A DNA stretch of 64,000 nucleotides from contig NZ_JASBRG010000007.1 of NCBI RefSeq assembly GCF_029961145.1, positions 305,897 through 369,896 of the forward strand, read 5' to 3'. The position numbers and the translations under genes are program-made. This DNA is from Pinibacter soli. Its GTDB lineage: Bacteria; Bacteroidota; Bacteroidia; Chitinophagales; Chitinophagaceae. Position 1 is the stretch's first letter. Every line of letters begins with the position of its first letter. Below the pieces are notes generated by a model that searched no databases, was not told where the DNA came from, and saw only the letters and a program-made list of their open reading frames with translations. This document shows, in pieces, positions 42,760 to 54,849 of the stretch.

Positions 42760-44682
42760 ATGAAAAGACTTACCAATACGATTGCTTTTGTTTTATTGTG
42801 CTGCCTGTACACACAGGCGCAGGTTCGACTGCCTCAATTGATTAAAGACAGCATGGTGCTGCAACGGGACGCTAAAATTAAAATATGGGGTTGGGCATCG
42901 CCAAATGAAAAAATCAGCATTTCTTTTAACAAGAAAAAGTTTAACGCCAAAGCAGATGCGGCCGGCAATTGGTCTTTACTTCTGCCACCAATGAAAGCAG
43001 GCGGCCCCTACACGATGAACATTGATGCCACCAATCATCTTTTGCTCAACAATATTCTGATTGGCGATGTGTGGCTCTGTTCCGGACAATCGAATATGGT
43101 ACATCAGATGAGCCTGCACAGCGTACTGTACGCGAATGAAATTGCCTCGGCAAACTATCCGGAAATAAGACAATTTTTGGTGCCTTCTGTAACTAACTTA
43201 CAGGCTCAGCAAAAAGATTTTCCGGAAGCACATTGGAAGTCTGCCAACCCTAGTGATGTGTTGCAATTTTCAGCTGTTGCATACTTCTTTGCTAAAAAGT
43301 TATACGACAAATATCATGTGCCCATAGGTTTGATCAATGCTAGCTGGGGTGGTACTCCTATTGAAGCGTGGATCAGCGAAGATGGCTTCAGGGAATTTCC
43401 TTCTACCCTTTCAACATTGGAAAAAAATAAGGACACGGCTTATGTGAATGAAGCAAACAGAAAGGTACAAACAAAAGTGGCGACGCTTTCTGAAGATAAA
43501 GGAGTTACCGGGCAGGCGAAATGGTACGATCCTGCATATGAACCAAAGGGCTGGCGCACGATTAACATTCCGGGCTATTGGGAAGACCAGGGTGTGAAAA
43601 ATCTTGATGGTGTCGTTTGGTACAGAAAAGAAATTGACGTGCCTGCTTCGATGGCCGGCAAACCTGCGAAAGTTTTTCTTGGCAGAATTGTGGATGCAGA
43701 TGTTTTATACATCAACGGCAAACAAGTTGGCAGTACGTCTTACATGTATCCGCAGCGCCGCTATGCTGTACCTGCAGACGTTTTGAAACCCGGCAAAAAT
43801 TTGTTTGTCATAAAGGTGACAAACAATTCTGACAAAGGAGGTTTTGTGCCTGACAAGCCTTACCAGTTGATTGCAGGCAGTGATACGATTGATCTTAAGG
43901 GTTATTGGCAATACAAAGTGGGGCAAGTGTTTTTGCCAACCAAAGGTCTTGGTGGCGGCATTGCATTGCACTATCAACCTGCTGCACTCTTCAATGCGAT
44001 GATAGCTCCTGCCATTGGTTATTCCATCAAAGGATTTGTGTGGTACCAGGGAGAAGCAAATACGGGGAATGCAGCGCAGTATGCAAAGTTGTTGCCTTCA
44101 ATGATCAATGATTGGCGGACAAAATGGAACAGTCTCAACGCACCATTTTTGTATGTGCAGTTACCGGGATTTATGGATATGAGTTATCTTCCTTCGGAAA
44201 GTCAATGGGCGGCATTTCGTAATATGCAGCGCAAATCGCTGGTTGTTCCAAACACTGCAATGGCCGTGACTGTTGATCTTGGTGAATGGAACGATATTCA
44301 TCCTGATCACAAAAAAGAAGTTGGCGATAGACTTGCACTCGCCGCGGAGAAGATTGCATACAATGAAAATATCGTTTATTCCGGACCGCTGTATCAGTCG
44401 GCACATGTTGAAAGCAACAAGATGATTATTTCTTTTACCAATATTGGAAGCGGCCTCACAACCAATGATGGCGAGGCTTTGCAGGAATTTGCGATAGCAG
44501 GAGCAGATAAGAAATTTGTTTGGGCAAATGCAAAAATAGAAGGTGATAAAATAATTGTTTGGAGTGATGATGTTAAAGATCCCAAATATGTTCGCTATGC
44601 ATGGGCAGACAATCCGGTGAATCCGAACTTATATAACAAGGAAGGGTTGCCCGCATCGCCGTTTGAGGGAGGGGTCGAATAA
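42760..44682 (+). CDS. Sialate O-acetylesterase-family (SASA) esterase
   Basis: A 640-residue exported SGNH-type esterase. Signal peptide MKRLTNTIAFVLLCCLYTQA. The nucleophile is Ser111 in CSGQSNM, and the catalytic Asp-His pair is in NDIHPDHKKEVGDRLA near the C-terminal third. A GH2-like jelly-roll insertion at about residues 255-390 (WRTINIPGYWEDQG, VWYRKEIDVP) interrupts the catalytic domain, as is usual in Bacteroidota members. The family removes O-acetyl groups from sialic acid or from xylan. With GH8 and GH67 nearby, deacetylation of xylan is more likely here, by inference. Confidence 0.88.
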   Translation: MKRLTNTIAFVLLCCLYTQAQVRLPQLIKDSMVLQRDAKIKIWGWASPNEKISISFNKKKFNAKADAAGNWSLLLPPMKAGGPYTMNIDATNHLLLNNILIGDVWLCSGQSNMVHQMSLHSVLYANEIASANYPEIRQFLVPSVTNLQAQQKDFPEAHWKSANPSDVLQFSAVAYFFAKKLYDKYHVPIGLINASWGGTPIEAWISEDGFREFPSTLSTLEKNKDTAYVNEANRKVQTKVATLSEDKGVTGQAKWYDPAYEPKGWRTINIPGYWEDQGVKNLDGVVWYRKEIDVPASMAGKPAKVFLGRIVDADVLYINGKQVGSTSYMYPQRRYAVPADVLKPGKNLFVIKVTNNSDKGGFVPDKPYQLIAGSDTIDLKGYWQYKVGQVFLPTKGLGGGIALHYQPAALFNAMIAPAIGYSIKGFVWYQGEANTGNAAQYAKLLPSMINDWRTKWNSLNAPFLYVQLPGFMDMSYLPSESQWAAFRNMQRKSLVVPNTAMAVTVDLGEWNDIHPDHKKEVGDRLALAAEKIAYNENIVYSGPLYQSAHVESNKMIISFTNIGSGLTTNDGEALQEFAIAGADKKFVWANAKIEGDKIIVWSDDVKDPKYVRYAWADNPVNPNLYNKEGLPASPFEGGVE

Positions 44683-44713
44683 CTGAATAACTGCATTGCT
44701 GAGTGAGTGCTGC

Positions 44714-44887
44714 CTCATTATTGCGAGCCGGGCGGAGAAAGATGACTGCAATACAAAATGAAACTTTGTTAATTTGGGGGTCGGCGAAGCAATCTCAACT
44801 GCGCAACGGATATTGCTTCGGCCGTTCATAAGCGTGGGCCTTTGTTTATTATATTTGATATGCAAACTCCACAGGCCTCGCAATGAC
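44714..44887. repeat. TCATTGCGAG element, copy 3
   Basis: Left arm TCATTATTGCGAG near 44714-44726, right arm CCTCGCAATGACG near 44875-44887, and an inner GAAGCAATCTC / GGATATTGCTTC pair. Same family as the tandem units at 24652-25206 but without the GCCCGC hairpin. It lies between the convergent acetylesterase and GH8 genes. Confidence 0.75.
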
Positions 44888-44909
44888 GGGGCGATCTTCA
44901 CTCAATAAT

Positions 44910-46193
44910 TCAGTTATTTCCTCCTGGCTTAATGACCCTATAATTTCCACTCAATTGCATGATGCTAAACAAGTACAACAAGCCATCATAATAAGGATCG
45001 AAATAGCCATCTTCATATGGCTCCAGTTTTGCGTTCCATAATGCATGAACAAAATCGAAGTCTTTATCTTGCCCCATATAGGAAGCGGCTGCAGATGTAG
45101 CAACAAGGCCAAGCGAGTGACGTAATTTTTTTATACCACCCGCTGGAAGAATAAACTCAGGCGCTGATCCATCAATGTTGAATTGATCATCAAACTTCTC
45201 AATGCCTTTTGACCGTAAGAAGTTTTGAAAGCGTTTGGCGTAGTCTTGCTGCCATTCTTTATCTTTTCCAAACCAAACATAATCCATCGTGATGTTCATT
45301 GGCACCCGCCATGAATCAAAACGAAATGCTGGTGGCATCCAGGGTGTGGCATGGGCTTCGCCGCTAAATCCAGTATAGTCGTAATTCAATGCGGTAGCGG
45401 CTTTGCAAGCTTTGTGCAGGAATACTCTTGACGTATCAGCGCAGTCTCTATAAAATTGTTCGTGACCATCCTTTGCATACATGGCCCATATTTCAAAGAA
45501 TGCAGGCAAGTGATAAGATGGATCTGTCCAGCCATAATTCTTTTCTTCAGGTGTAAAAGTGATTTGTTTGTGAGCGGTATTGAGGATATTGTATATACCA
45601 CCTGTTCCCTCTTTGCTCCACATCGCATCGAGAATAATTCTTGCTTCATGATAGTAGTCGATACCGGTGTTATTACCCCAACGATTGGAAGCAAATAGAA
45701 GATCGGTAACAAAATATAGCTCTCCATCGGAAGCAGTTCCATCAGAATTTTTTTTCAGCGATTTTGGTTCAATGCTCCATGCAAAATACCCCTTTCTCGG
45801 ACCATCCTGGTGTTGCAAGTATTTTTTTGTCCACCGCCATATGCGATCAAAAACTTCTTTTTTATTTAGCTGCACTGCGACCATCATTCCGTAGGAAAGT
45901 CCTTCTGTGCGGGCATCATGGTTCTTTACGTCGGATACATATGGCATGGAATCGCCTACTTCAAAATAGACTTTGTTTGGTCCTTCGAAAACGTCGTGAT
46001 ATGCTTTTGCAAGTTTGTTATCAATGTCCGTTTGACTGTAGCCTGCCTGCTTAAAAAGATTGGGATAAGTGCCGGTATAAAATGCTCCGGTGGTTGATTG
46101 GTGTGATTTTTTGGTTTTTTGTTTTTGGGCAAATAATTTGCCTGTAACACAAAAGACAGTCAGCGCATACAAAAGAACTGCATACTTTATCAT
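44910..46193 (-). CDS. GH8 oligoxylanase-like enzyme
   Basis: A 427-residue exported GH8 enzyme. Signal peptide to about 22 (TGKLFAQ). The general acid Glu97 lies in the family motif ARTEGLSYGMM; SDGELYFVTDLLFASNRWG and YTGFSGEAHATPWMPPAFRF also match the alpha/alpha-barrel core. GH8 members close to this are reducing-end-xylose-releasing exo-oligoxylanases. The reaction would be removal of xylose from the reducing end of xylo-oligosaccharides in the periplasm. Genes for GH67, acetylesterase and GH30 nearby fit. The specificity is inferred from family, not proven. Confidence 0.88.
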   Translation of the reverse strand: MIKYAVLLYALTVFCVTGKLFAQKQKTKKSHQSTTGAFYTGTYPNLFKQAGYSQTDIDNKLAKAYHDVFEGPNKVYFEVGDSMPYVSDVKNHDARTEGLSYGMMVAVQLNKKEVFDRIWRWTKKYLQHQDGPRKGYFAWSIEPKSLKKNSDGTASDGELYFVTDLLFASNRWGNNTGIDYYHEARIILDAMWSKEGTGGIYNILNTAHKQITFTPEEKNYGWTDPSYHLPAFFEIWAMYAKDGHEQFYRDCADTSRVFLHKACKAATALNYDYTGFSGEAHATPWMPPAFRFDSWRVPMNITMDYVWFGKDKEWQQDYAKRFQNFLRSKGIEKFDDQFNIDGSAPEFILPAGGIKKLRHSLGLVATSAAASYMGQDKDFDFVHALWNAKLEPYEDGYFDPYYDGLLYLFSIMQLSGNYRVIKPGGNN

Positions 46194-46302
46194 AATGGCT
46201 TCGTTTATTGAAGAACGTTTAGGTTGATAATTTTATACAGGTTAAATTAATACGCAGAATTTTTAAATCAAAAACAGGCTCTGTTTTTCTTCTTTTCGTT
46301 CA

Positions 46303-48360
46303 TCAATAGTTGCGCCTGTCGTTCTTTATAATATCATCAAGATTGTGAACGGGACGCTCAATGTGAAAGGGGATCGGCATTTGGCTAAACTGCTGAAAAT
46401 ATAGTAAACATGCATCTTTCCACAAGATTGCATTGCGACATTGCATACGCAGATTTTGTTGCACCGCTATGAAGCGAACGCTGTCAACATAAGGTTGCGC
46501 CTTGTCCCATGTCTTTTGAAATGAACGAACCTGTTGCACTCCACTGTCGTATCGATAACACAATTCATCCCACAGTGTACGACCATTTTTCATGGAATAG
46601 TTCCATGGTAAATGATGGAACCATAGTAAGAATTTTTCAGGACAGTTTTTGGGATTATTCAACTGTGAAGCAAGTGGTTCGTGGTATTGGCCAACTGCAT
46701 CGCTGCCTGTTGTTGTGCGATTAAACCCTATGCCATCTTTTGAAGCCTGGTGATAATACGGTGGTGTCCAGTCCGGTCTCCAATCTTTGGGCGCCCACCA
46801 CGGCTGCGGGCCGTAATGTTCGTTGGCCGCCATGATGTGATGCAAACCAAGCGGGGTCATATAATTCACGGCAGCCTCTCTGCTGTCGAGCATCATTTGC
46901 CGGACAGGCAAAAGGAAATTGTTGGCCCATTCTGTTGCATAATTTGTTGCAGATGTTTCATTAGAAGCTGCATTGTAAAATGTTAGCTTCAGCCACTCGT
47001 CTGCGATCTGTTGGCTTTTCAAATTTACGTTCCATGCGAGGCGTCCGAATGCGTACCAGTTTGCCTGCGCAAAATCATTTCCGCACCAGTTTGAGTCCAG
47101 ACCAATATTGGCAACGCCTGCAATTGCTGTATGTTTTTGTTTGAAAATACTACCGTCTGTACAACGTGCGACAGTACTGCCCTCGCCTTCCTGGTAAGTG
47201 TCGCTTTGCAAACATTCTTCCCACATCGGTGATAAGAATACGAGATGAATAGCATGTCCAAGATATTCCTGCGTTATCTGGAACTCAGGCATCACAGAAG
47301 TGTTCTTCATGGCACCAAACAATGCACTGAATGGCTCCCTTGGTTGAAAATCGATCGGACCATTTTTTACTTGTATGATCACATTGTCTCTAAACTTTCC
47401 ATCGAGTGGTATAAACTCGTTGTAGGCCTGCTTTGCACGGTCTTTATCATTTGGGCTGTACACAAATGCACGCCACATTACAATGCCACCAAATGGTTTC
47501 AACGCATCAGCCAGCATGTTTGCGCCGTCAGCATGCGTACGGCCAAAGTCTTGCGGGCCCGGCTGTCCTTCGCTGCTGGCTTTTACCAGTAATCCGCCGA
47601 AGTCAGGAATGATGCTGTATATTTCTTTTACTTTGGCCTTCCACCATTCAATCACTTCTGTGTTTAAAGGATCGGATGTTTTTAATTTGGCCAACAAAGC
47701 AGGGGACGAAAATTTTACAGAGAGATAAACTTTAATACCGTAAGGGCGCAAAACTTCTGCGATGGCTTTTACACGATTAAGATAGTCTGCAGTTAGTATC
47801 AATGGTGATGCGTTTACATTGTTCAGCACAGTGCCATTAATACCAATGCTTGCATTTGCACGGGCGTATTCCTGCCAAAGTTTTTTGTCTTGTTCCGTTA
47901 CAACCAGCGCATCATTATTTCGCCAGAAAATAGAATTGCCCGCATATCCGCGCTCCACTGAGCCATCGGGATTGTCCCAATGATTTAGTATGCGCATTTC
48001 ATAAGAAGGGTTATTCACTTCGCCGGTAATCGCTTCCTGTGTTTGTTGTCTTCGCAGCAATTCATACACGCCATATAAAATGCCATTGTCCGAATTAGCC
48101 TCGATGGTGTTCTCAGTTAGTTTAAATCCGTCGAACCCGATCGTTTTATTTTTTGGAATCGTCAACGTAACTGTTGCGTCTGCTTTACCTTGCCAGCCTT
48201 CTTTCAATTCCTGAATGGCTATAGATAATGTGGGGGATTTTTTAGCGCAAATAATCGTCACTGATTTTGGTGTCTTATGTTGCAGCCAAAGTGAATGTCC
48301 GTCCTGTGCACGAAGTGTCAATGTGGCAAGAAGAAGAATGCAGGAAAATAGAAATTTCAT
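46303..48360 (-). CDS. GH67 alpha-glucuronidase
   Basis: An exported alpha-glucuronidase of about 685 residues. I chose ATG 48360 (MKFLFSCILLLATLTLRAQ), with another in-frame start three codons earlier. It has an N-terminal GH67N beta domain (to about 140), a central TIM barrel with FGGLLVKASSEGQPGPQDFG carrying the probable general acid Glu, and a helical C-terminal domain (PWWAPKDWRPDWTPPYYHQA). It cleaves 4-O-methyl-glucuronic acid from the ends of xylo-oligosaccharides. It lies just downstream of the DUF5703 gene start region, divergent from it, and 109 bp before GH8 on the same strand. Confidence 0.93.
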   Translation of the reverse strand: MKFLFSCILLLATLTLRAQDGHSLWLQHKTPKSVTIICAKKSPTLSIAIQELKEGWQGKADATVTLTIPKNKTIGFDGFKLTENTIEANSDNGILYGVYELLRRQQTQEAITGEVNNPSYEMRILNHWDNPDGSVERGYAGNSIFWRNNDALVVTEQDKKLWQEYARANASIGINGTVLNNVNASPLILTADYLNRVKAIAEVLRPYGIKVYLSVKFSSPALLAKLKTSDPLNTEVIEWWKAKVKEIYSIIPDFGGLLVKASSEGQPGPQDFGRTHADGANMLADALKPFGGIVMWRAFVYSPNDKDRAKQAYNEFIPLDGKFRDNVIIQVKNGPIDFQPREPFSALFGAMKNTSVMPEFQITQEYLGHAIHLVFLSPMWEECLQSDTYQEGEGSTVARCTDGSIFKQKHTAIAGVANIGLDSNWCGNDFAQANWYAFGRLAWNVNLKSQQIADEWLKLTFYNAASNETSATNYATEWANNFLLPVRQMMLDSREAAVNYMTPLGLHHIMAANEHYGPQPWWAPKDWRPDWTPPYYHQASKDGIGFNRTTTGSDAVGQYHEPLASQLNNPKNCPEKFLLWFHHLPWNYSMKNGRTLWDELCYRYDSGVQQVRSFQKTWDKAQPYVDSVRFIAVQQNLRMQCRNAILWKDACLLYFQQFSQMPIPFHIERPVHNLDDIIKNDRRNY

Positions 48361-48390
48361 ATGTTGCAATTTAATAGTTGTTGGTCGATA

Positions 48391-48501
48391 GTTGTTAGTT
48401 GTTTGACTTGAAATTCAAATATTCTTTACTAGTGACGGGCCAGCACTTTGATTGGTTTTTTACATTTATCACCTAACAATTAACAACAATTAACTAACAA
48501 C
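48391..48501. repeat. Low-complexity inverted words between GH67 and the DUF5703 gene
   Basis: GTTGTTAGTT (48391-48400) pairs with AACTAACAAC (48492-48501), within stretches of TAGTTGTT and TAACAACAATT words. The divergent gap 48361-48589 holds nothing else that I can name. Confidence 0.5.
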
Positions 48502-48589
48502 TTTCAGTTAATTCCCCGGTTAAGCGTTAATTAACTGCCCTGTTAAGAAGCAAACGCTATTTTCGCGGCATTCACTTTTAAATGCTGAT

Positions 48590-50836
48590 ATGAAAAAACT
48601 GCAGGTCCTTTTAATGCTCGTTACGATTGTAAACTTTTCTTTTGCAAACACTGCTCCTAGAAAACAACTTCCTGATGATGTATTGAAAAAACTGAATGGG
48701 TACAATGAGACATGGAACACGCTTAGTACGATGGGTTCAATGGAGTCGATGCCTCTCGGTAACGGGGATATTACTGCGAATGTGTGGGTGGAAAAAGGCG
48801 GCGACCTGATGTTGTATATCGGAAAATCTGACACATGGAGTGAAGCAACACGTTTGCTGAAAGTGGGAAGGATAAGAGTGAAAATGTCGCCGAATCCATT
48901 TACCACGGACACAAATTTTGAACAGACACTAAATCTATACAAGGGTGAAATCGAAATTTCTGCAGGTAAAAAAGGAAACAGGTTGAAGTTGAAAATATGG
49001 ATTGATGCCAATCAGCCGGTGGTTCGCATAGAAACATCTTCCGATAAACATATTTCGATAAGCTGTACAACAGAGCTGATGCGTCCACAGCCTTTTACAT
49101 TAACTTCTCCGGATGATCCGATTGCTTCGAGCTTCAGAGGATTGCTGGGTAGTCCGGTTAAACCTTCAGAAAGTGCTGATGTGCTGGTTAAAAAATCTGA
49201 CAGGATCCAATGGTACCATCGCAATGAAACGTCTTTTTTCGAAACGATTCTGGCGAAGCAAAATGTCTCTTCCCTTATCAGCAAATATGCCGATCCTTAC
49301 ATGCATCGCACATTCGGTGGAGTTATAAAAGGAAGCAACATGCAGCCGCAAGACGACAGCACGCTGGCGTCTGTTAAGCAAGGAAAAAATTTTACGATTG
49401 CGGTTTATCCTTATACAGCGCAAACGCAAACAATCGATGAATGGAGCATGCAACTTGAGCAACTCATTTCGAATATCGACAAAGAAAGTCTTCCATCAGC
49501 GCACAGCAATCACTATGCGTGGTGGGATGCATTCTGGAACAGAAGCTGGATATTTCTTAGCGGAGATGAAGATGCTACGAAAGTTACGAGAGCTTATTTG
49601 CTGCAACGTTTTATGATTGCCTGTCAGAGTCGTGGCGCTTATCCTGCGAAATTCAACGGTGGCAATTTTACATTTGACTATAAAGGAAAAAATGGTGATT
49701 ACCGCAATTGGGGGCCGGGTTACTGGTACCAAAACACGCGTCTGTTCTATTGGCCGCTCACCGCATCCGGAGATTTTGATTTGAAGAAACCGTGGTTTGA
49801 TATGTACATGAAAATGTTGCCGCTGCAGACCGATATCACGAATGCTTACTACGGACATGGCGGTGCTTTTTTCCCCGAGACCTATAATTTTTTCGGCATG
49901 TATATCCAGGATGACTGGGGATGGGACAATCCCGGCAAAGCGTCGGACACTAGATGGATACGTTACCATTACTCCGGTGCATTGGAAATGCTCTCTGAAA
50001 TGCTGGACTATTACGATTACACAAAGGATGCCGCATTTGCTCAACAATACATCGTGCCATTTGCCACGCAGGCAATCCGTTTCTTTGACCAGCACTGGCC
50101 GCGCATTAATCAAAGCTTACGCTTTATTCCCGCAAATGCAACCGAACAATTTTGGGATTGTTTGAATCCGGTTGATTATATCGCCGGATTGAAATATACA
50201 ATTACAAAGCTCGATTCTTTGCCAGCAAACTTTGTTTCACCAGCATTAAAAAAAGAATGGAACAACTGTCTCGCTTCTCTACCTCCGATACCAATGACGC
50301 ATGACAAAAAGAAAATTTTACCTGCTGAAGAATACGGCAAAGGACACAACTTCGAGAACCCTGAATGCTATGTAATTTTTCCTTTTAAATTATATGGACT
50401 TGGACGTCCTGATCTTGATGTGGCTTTGAACACATTCAACGAACGTATTTTCAAACAATCCAACTGCTGGACACAGGATGTAATACAGGCACCACTTTTG
50501 GGACTTGCTGATGAAACGAAAGAATATTTGTTGAAGAATGTAAACTCGCTTGAAAAAGATGTGCGCTTCCCTGCGTTCTGGAAACCAGGCAGTGACTACG
50601 TTCCTGATTTCGATAATGGCGGCGCTCTGGCTATGGGCTTACAAAACATGTTGTTGCAAAATGTAAATCAGCAGATACTTGTATTACCCGCTCTTCCAAA
50701 GTCATGGAATGTCGATTGTAAACTCCATGCGTTTGACAATACAACCGTTCGAATAGTAAGCAAAGAAGAAACTATTTCAACGCTTGACGTATTGCCCGCG
50801 GCGAGGAAGAAAGATATTCTCTTGAAAACAAAATAA
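48590..50836 (+). CDS. DUF5703-domain protein, probable glycoside hydrolase
   Basis: A 748-residue exported protein. Signal peptide to about residue 22 (NFSFANTAP). The N-terminal part has the DUF5703 pattern (WNTLSTMGSMESMPLGNGDI, LMLYIGKSDTW, LLKVGRIRVKM). The middle and C-terminal parts are helix-rich with HYAWWDAFWNRSWIFLSGDE, MIACQSRGAYPAKFNGGNFT and HGGAFFPETYNFFGMYIQDD, like GH95-type alpha/alpha barrels. A glycan-cleaving role fits the neighbouring xylan enzymes, but the reaction is not known to me for this family. An inverted repeat terminates it against the convergent porin gene. Confidence 0.75.
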   Translation: MKKLQVLLMLVTIVNFSFANTAPRKQLPDDVLKKLNGYNETWNTLSTMGSMESMPLGNGDITANVWVEKGGDLMLYIGKSDTWSEATRLLKVGRIRVKMSPNPFTTDTNFEQTLNLYKGEIEISAGKKGNRLKLKIWIDANQPVVRIETSSDKHISISCTTELMRPQPFTLTSPDDPIASSFRGLLGSPVKPSESADVLVKKSDRIQWYHRNETSFFETILAKQNVSSLISKYADPYMHRTFGGVIKGSNMQPQDDSTLASVKQGKNFTIAVYPYTAQTQTIDEWSMQLEQLISNIDKESLPSAHSNHYAWWDAFWNRSWIFLSGDEDATKVTRAYLLQRFMIACQSRGAYPAKFNGGNFTFDYKGKNGDYRNWGPGYWYQNTRLFYWPLTASGDFDLKKPWFDMYMKMLPLQTDITNAYYGHGGAFFPETYNFFGMYIQDDWGWDNPGKASDTRWIRYHYSGALEMLSEMLDYYDYTKDAAFAQQYIVPFATQAIRFFDQHWPRINQSLRFIPANATEQFWDCLNPVDYIAGLKYTITKLDSLPANFVSPALKKEWNNCLASLPPIPMTHDKKKILPAEEYGKGHNFENPECYVIFPFKLYGLGRPDLDVALNTFNERIFKQSNCWTQDVIQAPLLGLADETKEYLLKNVNSLEKDVRFPAFWKPGSDYVPDFDNGGALAMGLQNMLLQNVNQQILVLPALPKSWNVDCKLHAFDNTTVRIVSKEETISTLDVLPAARKKDILLKTK

Positions 50837-50837
50837 A

Positions 50838-50919
50838 GAGGAACGCAGATTTTCATAATTATTATGATTCAGAAAATATCATGACAAATCATGACAATCA
50901 TGAAAATCTGCGTTCCCTC
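50838..50919. repeat. GGAACGCAGATTTTCAT inverted repeat, copy 1
   Basis: Arms GAGGAACGCAGATTTTCAT (from 50838) and ATGAAAATCTGCGTTCCCTC (to 50919) pair over about 30 bases with few mismatches. It lies 2 bp past the DUF5703 gene stop and 9 bp before the porin stop, between convergent genes, flanked by A and T runs. It could be a bidirectional terminator. Confidence 0.85.
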
Positions 50920-50927
50920 TTTTTAAA

Positions 50928-52124
50928 TTAAAAAGAGATATCCCACTGCAGCCTAAACCTCCACTCATCCGCAGGAATGTTTCCCGTTTTATCGTAGTTG
51001 AAATAACTTGTCTCTGCTGTTAACTTGTTTTTGTGTCCGTTAAAGAACCAGTTGAACGCGAGTGAATTTTCTCTTTTCTTTGTCTGGTCCTCTTCGCTAT
51101 TAGGAAAGTAGCCGGCATTGCGATACGCGGCTTCAAGCGGCTTGGGCCACCAGTCAAAAACTTCATGAAAAAAATAACCGGCTTGCACATAATAACCCCG
51201 CAGGTTGTCGGTGTGGTCGTTGTTAAATTTATCAATGATCTGTTTCCAATGTATCTCGTTTTGCCAGCTAAAACCTTTGTACATAAAAGCCGTTTCAATA
51301 TTTGCCTGGTTCACTCTGTACTGTCCGGGCTGTCCGTTTTCATATCCTTCAAGTGATCCGCCTCCTGCTTGTGAAAAACGTGTGTAAGGGCTTTGATTGG
51401 TAACTCCATTAATGGCAAGCACTCCTGCGGGCTTTTCATGAATCTCAAGATCACTTCCTTCAAAATCGAGAGAGCGACCCATGAAGTTCCACTGCAGTCT
51501 CCCAAAGTACATCAGGTGGCTGTCATCATTTGCGGTATTGCCGCGACCAGTACCGGTAAAAACGCCGAACCAGTAATTAAAATCGGTCAGGCCCTTACCT
51601 TTCAAGTGTCCATAAACTTCAGCGCCTTGTTGTCTGTCAAGTGTAAAAGCGCGATTGATCACGGAACGGTCCACCATTTGTTGTTCTCCGCTGCTTATTC
51701 TTCTTTCGCGGCTGTACTCTACTTTAAATTGTCCTATTTGAAATTTTAGCCATTCCCACTTTTCGATGGCAATTGTAAAGTTCAACAGGTTTGACTGGCT
51801 CAACTCATACTCCCAGTAATATTTTATCCACGGCTGAAATGCGTGACCTCCTACCTTCAGGCGGGCCCGGTTGATTTTAAGTGACGGTTTTTTTTCACCA
51901 CTAAAGTCGTCAAAAGTTACCGGGTCCTGATCTTCAGGAGTTGCAAAGCGAAACTGCAAACGGCCTTGTATCTGCAATTGAAACTTGTCATCTTTTGTGT
52001 TGAATTCGAAGCCCTTTTCGCCATACTTTATTGATACTGCTTTGCTTGTATCGTTCAGGATTTTTTGAGCGACCGAGCAATTGCAGAGTAAAAGAAATGT
52101 AAAAAAATACAGGATTTTATTCAT
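50928..52124 (-). CDS. Outer-membrane porin (phosphate-selective porin O/P-like)
   Basis: A 398-residue beta-barrel protein. I chose ATG 52124 (MNKILYFFTFLLLCNCSVAQ), nine codons inside the longest frame. The mature part has alternating-strand sequence typical of the O/P porin group: GFEFNTKDDKFQLQIQGRLQ, FQIGQFKVEYSRERRISSGE, and a C-terminal aromatic WRFRLQWDISF. It would form a channel for anions or small sugars in the outer membrane. It is not joined to a SusD gene. It ends against the DUF5703 gene at a shared inverted repeat. Confidence 0.85.
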   Translation of the reverse strand: MNKILYFFTFLLLCNCSVAQKILNDTSKAVSIKYGEKGFEFNTKDDKFQLQIQGRLQFRFATPEDQDPVTFDDFSGEKKPSLKINRARLKVGGHAFQPWIKYYWEYELSQSNLLNFTIAIEKWEWLKFQIGQFKVEYSRERRISSGEQQMVDRSVINRAFTLDRQQGAEVYGHLKGKGLTDFNYWFGVFTGTGRGNTANDDSHLMYFGRLQWNFMGRSLDFEGSDLEIHEKPAGVLAINGVTNQSPYTRFSQAGGGSLEGYENGQPGQYRVNQANIETAFMYKGFSWQNEIHWKQIIDKFNNDHTDNLRGYYVQAGYFFHEVFDWWPKPLEAAYRNAGYFPNSEEDQTKKRENSLAFNWFFNGHKNKLTAETSYFNYDKTGNIPADEWRFRLQWDISF

Positions 52125-52200
52125 TGCTTGCAATACGTCTGGCACCAGCAAATTGTTGCGTATTTTGAAAAATTGAAAAAATGATAATTTTTGAGAAATG

Positions 52201-52335
52201 AAGAAGAAACACTGATTGTTATGACTGTGAAGATTTGTTATGATCTTTTACAAGGGTGATGCAAGACAATGCCGGATAAAACGTACTAGGATTTACAACA
52301 CAAATAATGAGTTATCATCACAATCTGTGTTCCCC
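52201..52335. repeat. Degraded GGAACGCAG-family inverted repeat
   Basis: GAAACACTGATTGTTATGA near 52206 pairs imperfectly with TCATCACAATCTGTGTTCC ending near 52334. It resembles the intact copies at 50838, 54850 and 59286 but has many substitutions. Confidence 0.55.
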
Positions 52336-52478
52336 TGGTTTTCAAATTTTCAAATTAACAGAACACTTTCCCTGCCTCAACTGTTATTAGCCGGACGCAC
52401 CCGTAATTGTCAAATTGTCAATCTTCAAATTTTCAAATTGATATAGTTTTTGGCTATCTGAATATAGAATCAATCGAT

Positions 52479-52508
52479 TTTGACTATATGCTCAAAACCA
52501 TACTTTTA
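52479..52508 (+). promoter_or_regulatory. Bacteroidota housekeeping promoter of katG
   Basis: TTTG at 52479-52482, 18 bases, TACTTTTA at 52501-52508 (seven of eight to TAnnTTTG). Transcription would start near 52515, giving a leader of about 50 bases before the ATG. Confidence 0.6.
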
Positions 52509-52549
52509 CAACCTGTACAATGTGTGACACTCAATCAAAAGTCATTTAA

Positions 52550-54835
<2,286 letters not shown>

Positions 54836-54849
54836 GAATTGATAAAAAC

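Noticed and set aside
49496-50113. A 205-codon minus-strand frame inside the DUF5703 gene
   Set aside because: It mirrors the coding strand of a gene with a signal peptide and domain motifs; composition is typical of an antisense shadow.
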